Assembly (NCBI GenBank): GCA_027579435.1
Contig: JANBPK010000804.1
Location: forward strand, 1-13,670
DNA length: 13,670 nt
DNA from: Candolleomyces eurysporus
Lineage: Eukaryota; Basidiomycota; Agaricomycetes; Agaricales; Psathyrellaceae
Direction: 5' to 3'
The translations under genes and the position numbers were made by a program. This document shows positions 8,507 through 13,670 of the stretch, one piece after another (the stretch's first letter is position 1; every line of letters begins with the position of its first letter). The notes beneath the pieces were generated by a model, which ran no database searches, was not told the origin of the DNA, and saw nothing but the letters and a program-made list of their open reading frames with translations.

Positions 8507-9813
8507 AGTTCTTTTTGTATATGAGGCGGCGGTTTTCCCTTCGCGAACGTAGGAATAGTAAGCCNTTTGCCAGTATTGGGGTCCTTCAANGTTAAGAACT
8601 GATCCCTGTTGGTCTTGTTCGAGACTTCGCTACTCATNGCGACGTCGAAAGGTCNACCCAGCANAACGCTGTAAGCAGGTCGTCGAATGATATGNAATTG
8701 AATGTAGGCCAACACGCCTCCAAAATCAAACTCGACGTTCTTCGCGAGNCCCANTGTCTTCTCGACAGTCCNATTTGCNGACTGGAGATGGATGACGATN
8801 TCNGGGTCCCANGCAATGCCTAAGTTTCGAGCCACATCNGCATCCATNGAGCAAATTTGAGATCCAGTATCTAAAAGTACTTCTGCTCGCGCAGATTTGT
8901 GGATCAANGGGAATACTGTTCTAAGNGCAACAGATTCTCGAGCTACAAGAATAGNACGGGGCTCTTCTCCNTCAGCAAGCGAGTGAAGATACTGCTCGAC
9001 TGGGTCTGTCATCACGAACGCGCCATCTGGAATTCCAGGCAAGTCTTTAGCACAAAAGACTTCNGCACGAGGCAAGTCCTCCAACTGCACAAAAGTGTTC
9101 ACGANAACTGGTTCNGGTTCCGGATCAAGTTCCCGAACTTCAGTNTCTTCTTCGCGAATCTCGTCGCCGTCTAAGAGGTTCAAGAACTGAACAATCTTTT
9201 CCTCTTGACTTTGTGAGACCAAATCNATNAGTGAAATAATCTGGTACTCCAAATCCGACGCTTTTCCTTCTTCGCGAGCCACNTTTCTGCGTGTGATCAA
9301 CTTCTTTAAGTACTCCCTGGCAGGAGCAGAAACACTAGCCAGATCTTTCAAGCTCGTAGTGAACTTGGTATTGATCAGCTCNTCTACAATTCTTCTCAAC
9401 GCTTCTTCATCTTCAATAGGTGCACGATTTCGATATGATTGGTTTTTCTCGAGTACNGGAAGGGGACTTGAAGTAGGCCTAGTGGTCCTGGCCTCTTCGC
9501 GAAGTTGTTCTCCAAAAGGAGCGAGCGGTTTAGTTCTCAGCGGCGGCACCATGACGAAGGGTCTTTCNGGTAACTTCTTCTTGGGCTGCTCCACTACCGG
9601 CTCTCTGAAACGAACTCCTTTCGTAGACTTCTCANTTGTCTCCCCCACAGACTCTTTTCTCGTTTGCTTCTCGANGATTTCTTCTTCTTCAGACTCGCTT
9701 TCTATATTTACAGGGTTGGGTTTTCTCCGAGTGGCCTCCGGAACCTGCTTGCCGCGACCAACCGGGGTTTTTCGCGCGGCAGAGGTATCCTTCCTCAGTC
9801 CTCTTGAAAATCC
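8464..9813 (-). CDS. pro: Pro: retropepsin-like aspartic protease, separate frame between gag and pol
   Basis: This frame opens at 9813, directly after an in-frame TGA (9816-9814), overlaps the end of gag by 19 nt, and stops at 8464. The first ATG is at 9648, but the overlap geometry favours entry by -1 frameshift from gag. The N-terminal third is Lys/Arg/Glu-rich and looks disordered. The catalytic motif LLDTGSQ is coded around 8869 (the DTG aspartate at 8871-8869). Downstream is a LTIPTFAKG-type segment also seen at this position in related fungal elements. Retropepsins act as dimers to cleave Gag and Gag-Pol in the particle. This part of the element is the most dense in ambiguous bases, yet the frame is unbroken. 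Confidence 0.88.
   Translation of the reverse strand, partial: GFSRGLRKDTSAARKTPVGRGKQVPEATRRKPNPVNIESESEEEEIXEKQTRKESVGETXEKSTKGVRFREPVVEQPKKKLXERPFVMVPPLRTKPLAPFGEQLREEARTTRPTSSPLXVLEKNQSYRNRAPIEDEEALRRIVXELINTKFTTSLKDLASVSAPAREYLKKLITRRXVAREEGKASDLEYQIISXXDLVSQSQEEKIVQFLNLLDGDEIREEXTEVRELDPEXEPVXVNTFVQLEDLPRXEVFCAKDLPGIPDGAFVMTDPVEQYLHSLAXGEEPRXILVARESVXLRTVFXLIHKSARAEVLLDTGSQICXMDXDVARNLGIXWDXXIVIHLQXANXTVEKTXXLAKNVEFDFGGVLAYIQXHIIRRPAYSVXLGXPFDVXMSSEVSNKTNRDQFLXLKDPNTGKXLTIPTFAKGKPPPHIQKELWNQEERNFRASRI
9781..9813 (-). promoter_or_regulatory. candidate gag-pro -1 frameshift site
   Basis: In the 19-nt gag/pro overlap the only plausible slippery heptamer is G GAT TTT (9813 down to 9807), in phase with gag. 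It resembles the G GAU UUA site of the mouse mammary tumour virus pro-pol junction. Downstream AGAGG (9804-9800) can pair with CCTCT (9785-9781), and a stronger hairpin, GCCGCG with CGCGGC, begins at 9780. The site is less canonical than the pro-pol one. Confidence 0.5.
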
Positions 9814-11775
9814 TCATCGAAAGAGCTAGGAGTGGTTCGTGTAGCAACAAACTGGCTCCTCCCCTTGAGGTCATCCAAAGTCTCCACCATCTGAGACATT
9901 ACCCTGCTCATACGTTCTTGTTCGCGACGAATTTGATTTAAACCAGAGTCGCGCTCCGGCTCCTGATTTTGGACGAACTGTTGCGTCTGAGGTGGCAAAG
10001 GCGTTCGCGAAGACGATGGTTTGTTCGCGAGGCTCTCGATAGCAGCCTGCAATTGTCGGAACTCTTCACGAGTCACCGATTCCGCTTCCGGGGCATAGTT
10101 ATAGTTGAACTGCTGCCTGGAATATTCGTCTTCGTCATACATTCCCTGCATATTCTGTACTGCTCCAGTCACATATTTGTCCACATATTCGCGCATGCTT
10201 TCTTTCTCGTTCTGAACNAGGCGCCTTCCATCAGANGTGAATAGGCCTTCCGGTCTGACTTGAATTTTGCCAGCTTGCANATGAGCATCGCGAGCCAAAC
10301 AGTTNTTCAGGTAGTGACCTGGTTGNTTNCAATAGTAACNANATNGGAGTTCGCGAACTTTGGTTCATCATGGGCGGCGGTGGAGGCCTCTGAGGACGAC
10401 TCTGCTGATTTAGCGAGAAGTTGTGTGGATTCCTCAGCATGATNTCCATCTTNTCCTTGGTATTCCTCACTTCATCAAAGAAACGCTCGTTCTTATGATC
10501 GTACTCGTTGAACTTCTCGTTCAACATCGAATGGAAACGCTGCAATAAGCGATCTTCGTCAAGTTCCTTCTTGACGACAGGAGGTGCACTTTCTTTAGGG
10601 ACGGAAGGTCCAGACGGAGCTTCCGGAACTGTAGCTCGGTTCGTGAAGGAAAAAGGCTTGGGCAGAACGCTCCCAAGTTGCCTCTCGAAGTTGAATCCAT
10701 CGGAAAACTGCTTCCTCACGTTCGCGAGGTGCTCTGCTTTCTCTAGGTACTTGCCCCACTTCAAGGGCTCCGCTCCCCGAACTAAGTCCTTTTCTTTGTC
10801 ATTCCCATTCTCAAGCGCTAAAGCTTCGAGAACTTGATCGCGGAAATCCTCATCAAGAGTGCCTAAGTATAATTCGGCTAACTCTCGATTGCTCACAATC
10901 GTGTTCTCTAACTTCCCAGCCTCATGCCTGAACTTCAGATGGAATTCGATCAACGAATCGTAATGTTTTCGCTTAGTACCCACATAAGGTACACAAACGA
11001 TCCTCAGGTGGGAGATATCACCCTTGGCTTGTCTCAAGGCTTCAGGATGGAATCCGAGAACTTGGCTTTTGAACTGTTCATAAGTCCCAGTCTTGTATTT
11101 GTCCATCTGAATCCAGACTTGTCTCTCTGTGTAAGTAAGGTAGTAGCACAAAATCTTCTTCCTGATCCTGTCTGTCTCTACTTTGTTCTGTGCCATTACT
11201 TCCTCACATTCTTGAATGTAATCCAAGATTCGCGACTTCTCGTAGCGCGGACGATTCGATGCATAGTTGGGAGGGAACTGTTTGCCTGTAGGCATGCTCT
11301 CGAGTCCATCTCCTACCATGATCTCGGGGTCTAGAATTTCAGCCATTTCTTCGAAGCGAACTGGTCTTCGGGAAGTTCTAGTTCTTTCTTTTCTGTGGGG
11401 CCGAGAGCTCGTGGTCTCTTGGCTTGGTCTCTCTTGTTCTACTGAACGGATACTGGAGGTAAGATTATGGGCAATCTCCTCGATTTCGTCTAACGAAGTT
11501 GATAGGTTATCTGCGCTTTGTAGGGCGCGTTCTGCTGTCTCTTTAAGCGCACGCTTAACTGAATGAATGTCTCTGGGATACACAGTAGGGATGCCGGGCG
11601 ATAGTCCTGCCCTTCGAGAATTAGCTGTACTTCTTCTTTGAGTTCTCGAAGTAAAATGATCGACTTCTAGAGACTCAGAACGGTAATCTGAAGTTGTAGC
11701 TTCTTCTCGTCGCTTTCCTTTCTGTTTCTTTACGAGATCACTCGCTTTGAGAGGCGGAATGATGACTTTTCGCAC
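9795..11775 (-). CDS. gag: Gag polyprotein with CCHC zinc knuckle; frame broken at ambiguous bases
   Basis: The main frame covers 11775 to about 10341, and a second frame continues from 10340 to the stop at 9795. They join if one base among the ambiguous positions 10340-10345 is wrong, which places the zinc knuckle (10340-10299, C-X2-C-X4-H-X4-C) in frame. Domain order: a basic Ser/Thr-rich N-terminus with a helical segment around residues 75-110, a capsid-like helical region around 145-360, a Pro-rich linker, the knuckle, and an acidic Gln-rich tail. Total about 660 residues. Gag forms the particle and packages RNA. The frame has no ATG until codon 144 (11346), while the 143 codons before it look coding; initiation is therefore unclear (non-AUG start or an upstream spliced exon). 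It ends in the predicted -1 shift into pro. Confidence 0.88.
10299..10340 (-). other. Gag CCHC zinc knuckle
   Basis: Reading the minus strand from 10340 gives Cys-Tyr-Tyr-Cys, then Gln-Pro-Gly-His and Asn-Cys with ambiguous residues between, spaced C-X2-C-X4-H-X4-C. N at 10340 must be T for the first Cys. N at 10329 is a third base; T or C there gives the second Cys. This nucleocapsid motif binds RNA in retroelements. Confidence 0.8.
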
Positions 11776-11783
11776 TTCGCGAA

Positions 11784-11935
11784 CTGAATGATAGTCTTAT
11801 TAAGACTGGGTGGCGCAAAGGCAAGTCGTAGAGACAATAAAACCGAAGTCAATTGATCCTTTAAGACTCCCCCTCGCGGTGGGCTCCAGATGATACGCCT
11901 GAGATATGACTAGCTTCATAATCAACAAATAAGAG
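11784..11935 (-). other. gag leader region, unresolved
   Basis: This is the 5' non-coding side of gag on the minus strand. It contains a stop in the gag frame at 11799-11797 and a possible AG acceptor ending at 11784. A short frame begins with ATG at about 11916 and would join gag in phase if a 60-nt GT-AG segment (about 11843-11784) were removed. A TGGAGCCC string at 11888 is a weak primer-binding-site candidate. I could not identify an LTR end. Confidence 0.3.
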
Positions 11936-12007
11936 TGGCTCCAGCAGGATTCGAACCTGCGACCCCTACACTATGGCCGTGTTGCTCTACCACTGAGCTA
12001 TGGTGCC
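11936..12007 (-). tRNA. tRNA-like sequence, possibly a tRNA pseudogene or SINE head
   Basis: The 72-nt minus-strand sequence folds with a 7-bp acceptor stem having one A-A mismatch (position 4-69), a good 4-bp D stem, and a perfect 5-bp T arm with loop TTCGAAT. Both Pol III promoter boxes are intact: A box TAGCTCAGTGGT and B box GGTTCGAATCC. The anticodon arm is poor. One alignment gives a CCA (Trp) anticodon without U33, another gives CAT (Met) with two stem mismatches. No run of four or more T follows within about 80 bases. A functional tRNA is uncertain; a pseudogene or tRNA-derived SINE is equally compatible. Confidence 0.6.
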
Positions 12008-12084
12008 TGTAGTTGTGTGCCCCCGGTACCTAGGTCTTAGTCCCCTTCCTGGGCGATGCCTAGACGCTGTACCAGTGCTCATTA

Positions 12085-12882
12085 TCAACCACCCATCACC
12101 GGGTCTTTGGCCGACACAGCAGCCGGCTCTGAGGCCGCTAATGGCAGTAAAATGAGAACAGAAACCCACAATGTAAAAAACAAAAGAAAAAGGTACCGGA
12201 AGGATCAGGTGTGGCCAGATCAGCATTGTCATCAGTGTCATGGACAGAGATGACTTCGTGAGGTGGCAGGGAGGCTGCTACAGACACAGAAGGGGAGGAG
12301 GGCACCAGATCCAAGACCTCACCAGTGACCTGGCAAGCCTCTCCGGAGGTGGGAGTATTGGTATTCACCCAGGACCAGGAGGGCTTGTTTAGCACCCTTT
12401 CAAAGTGTTCCGGGGCGAGCCGGCGAAGGAAGAGGGAGACATGGTCGCATAGGCCGGCCAGGTCTTTGTTCATACATGTGTCAAAATCGTGAAAGGCTGC
12501 ATTCTAGAAAAGGAAAAGAAGCAATATCAGGGCCTGTATAAAGGAAGCAAGGAAAAGACACTATGATGTGAGGCTGGAGGCGGCTAATTCCCATATAAAG
12601 CTGGCGGTATGAAACCTCATCAGTCAGGAAGGTCGTATGAGGATTGAGGTAGGCCTCCACCGATTCGAGTGATGACACCAAGATTGGGTACTTGTCAAAG
12701 GTTCGTATCGGTCGGCCTTGCGTCTGCAGTCGAGTCTCGTAGGGACAAGGAATGGGCGGCACCGGTACGACGTCAGGAGCAGGGCGAGGGTCGGCCATCA
12801 GCGTCGGCATAACGGATTGAGCCCGCTGCTCGCCTTTCAACTTGACGGATTTTGGTTGTTTCGTGTTGGAAGGGCCCGGCAT
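12085..12882 (-). CDS. three-exon gene, hypothetical protein
   Basis: Exons on the minus strand: 12882-12562, 12503-12197 and 12137-12085 (stop TGA). Intron 12561-12504 is phase 0 with a CTGAT branch and TTTTCTAG acceptor. Intron 12196-12138 is phase 1 with a GTACCT donor and CATTAG acceptor. Both keep the frame and remove stops. The start is the ATG at 12882, about 55 bp below a TATA box. The predicted protein has 226 residues: a basic N-terminus, a Pro-rich stretch, a conserved-looking central part, and an acidic tail coded at 12254-12228 with a VISVHDTDD core. I recognise no family. It reads toward the tRNA-like sequence on the same strand. TTCGCGAA sites are absent here, unlike in the other genes of the window. 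The last exon is short, so the 3' end is the least certain part. Confidence 0.6.
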
Positions 12883-13670
12883 GATGAAAGGAAAGGAAGA
12901 AAGTTGGGGGCTTACCTGGCAGCACGACTCCCATTTATAACAAATCAGCCTGCACCGGCTGAACGGTTTGACATGCTTCAAAGGTACTTCTCAAGGAATA
13001 AGGTTTGGGTTGGGCAACTTAAAGAAAGCTAAAAATCTGAACGTGTTTGGGCGCTGTTCATGTAGGCTAAACTTGCCTGCCTCGATACTACAGACTACTA
13101 GGCCAGTGATGTGCCGTCTGCGCGAACACCCTATAAAATTCACAAACTTGCTCTTAATGTTCGTGAACTGACTTGTGTATACAGAAGATCTTTGTGAAGT
13201 GGGAAACTATAGAGTTGGAGCTTTCCCTGGTTGCCAACTAAGCAGACTACCTGGCCGAGATAAGACAGACAAGTAGGATGGTTCTACAATGGTACTTTAA
13301 GTTCATGAAGGCCTTGTGAACGTATCTGAAACAGCTACAACGCAAGGGACGATATCAGCGGAGTTATGCGTATTACAAGGGAATTCGCCCTGACATTGCT
13401 AAGCAGAAGTCTTCATGAAGTAGCCAATGGCTTTGAGAACCTGATTGTCAATCCACTAAGTCAACAAGCGCTGACCTTACTCTTTTGGGAGGTATCAACG
13501 TTAATTGATTAGGCTTCGGAAGGATCGTTTGACGTTCATGAACCTGAACAGAAAACTGGAAAGCACAACTAAAGCATATAGGGTCAGCAACCCAAAGCTC
13601 AGTCAGCCTGTCCAGAGCCAAGAGATAGAAAGAGTCAGCAGAGTGGAGAAGCAATGTGGCTTGGTGGAGC
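12883..13670. other. AT-richer flank with no convincing gene
   Basis: Beyond the promoter of the minus-strand gene I see no supported coding region; the short open frames lack splice support or recognisable motifs. The stretch 13160-13542 holds three TTCATGAA (13302, 13412, 13535), one TTCGTGAA (13160), one TTTGTGAA (13191) and a related CTTGTGAA (13313). There is no exact TTCGCGAA. Confidence 0.6.
12934..12939 (-). promoter_or_regulatory. TATA box of the three-exon minus-strand gene
   Basis: TATAAA on the minus strand lies 52 bp upstream of the proposed ATG at 12882. The interval ends in a CT-rich tract (TTTCTTCCTTTCCTTTC), the usual fungal initiator environment. Confidence 0.5.

Larger units (their letters stand above)
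553..11783. repeat. dispersed palindrome TTCGCGAA, 23 exact copies
   Basis: Exact copies start at 553, 861, 1292, 1545, 2340, 2741, 2805, 2847, 2960, 4252, 4623, 4693, 5284, 5579, 6271, 6866, 6969, 8540, 9151, 9496, 10004, 10350 and 11776. At least 15 single-mismatch versions (CTCGCGAA, TTCGCGAC, TTCGCGAG, TTCGTGAA) accompany them. Spacing is irregular. Copies occur in exons in different reading frames, introns, spacers and the retroelement. Most exact copies extend to CTTCGCGAAG, CTTCGCGAAC or GTTCGCGAAC. Confidence 0.95.
4679..11783 (-). mobile_element. Ty3/gypsy LTR-retrotransposon coding region (gag-pro-pol), LTRs not seen
   Basis: The element is read on the minus strand in the order Gag (capsid and CCHC knuckle), aspartic protease, RT, RNase H, integrase. 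RT before integrase defines Ty3/gypsy rather than copia. There is no chromodomain at the C-terminus. The coding region uses three overlapping frames joined by two predicted -1 frameshifts. By eye I found no direct repeat flanking it within the window and no convincing primer-binding site, so its ends are not defined. About 80 single ambiguous bases in 4368-10453 suggest a collapsed multicopy family. Confidence 0.92.

Noticed and set aside
11869..11888. Primer-binding site beginning TGGAGCCC on the minus strand
   Set aside because: It starts with TGG and lies upstream of gag, but the implied tRNA 3' end has an unusual discriminator base. The preceding bases do not end in a clear LTR CA, and no matching LTR copy is visible near 4390-4680.
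13448..13654. Minus-strand 68-codon open frame near the right edge
   Set aside because: No motif, promoter or splice evidence; its length is within chance expectation.

Overview
The window looks like nuclear DNA of a basidiomycete fungus, most likely an agaricomycete. The evidence is short spliceosomal introns of about 54-84 nt with CTNAY-type branch points, a fungal Zn2Cys6-like cysteine cluster, and a Ty3/gypsy Pol whose motifs resemble a lineage common in Agaricomycetes. That lineage assignment is recognition from memory, not a search.

Layout. (1) 1-1966, plus strand: the 3' part of a multi-exon gene, cut by the left window edge, encoding a Ser/Pro/Lys-rich protein with a variant Zn2Cys6 cluster. 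(2) 1967-3056: pyrimidine-rich spacer. (3) 3057-4389, plus strand: a complete five-exon gene of unknown function. (4) 4390-4678: convergent spacer with a candidate polypurine tract. (5) 4679-11775, minus strand: a full-length Ty3/gypsy coding region in three overlapping frames, gag, pro and pol. Each overlap is arranged for -1 frameshifting, and the pro-pol overlap has a perfectly phased A AAT TTT heptamer with a downstream stem. (6) 11784-11935: leader-like sequence. (7) 11936-12007, minus: a tRNA-like sequence with good A and B boxes but a poor anticodon arm. (8) 12085-12882, minus: a three-exon gene of unknown function with a TATA box. (9) 12883-13670: no convincing gene, but a cluster of TTCATGAA/TTCGTGAA octamers.

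The strongest unexplained signal is the palindrome TTCGCGAA. It occurs 23 times exactly between 553 and 11783, where about 0.2 would be expected by chance. It lies in host-like exons, introns, spacers and the retroelement alike. Beyond 11783 it vanishes and is replaced by versions that look CpG-decayed.

How the parts relate. Gag, Pro and Pol form one retrotransposon expression unit. No LTR pair is visible, and only 290 bp separate pol from the convergent gene 3057-4389. So either the LTRs lie outside the window and the two plus-strand genes are antisense cargo of a very large element, or the element is LTR-less or truncated next to resident genes. About 80 isolated ambiguous bases fall in 4368-10453 and only two elsewhere. 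In pol they sit mostly at third codon positions, as expected if several functional copies were collapsed into one assembled sequence.
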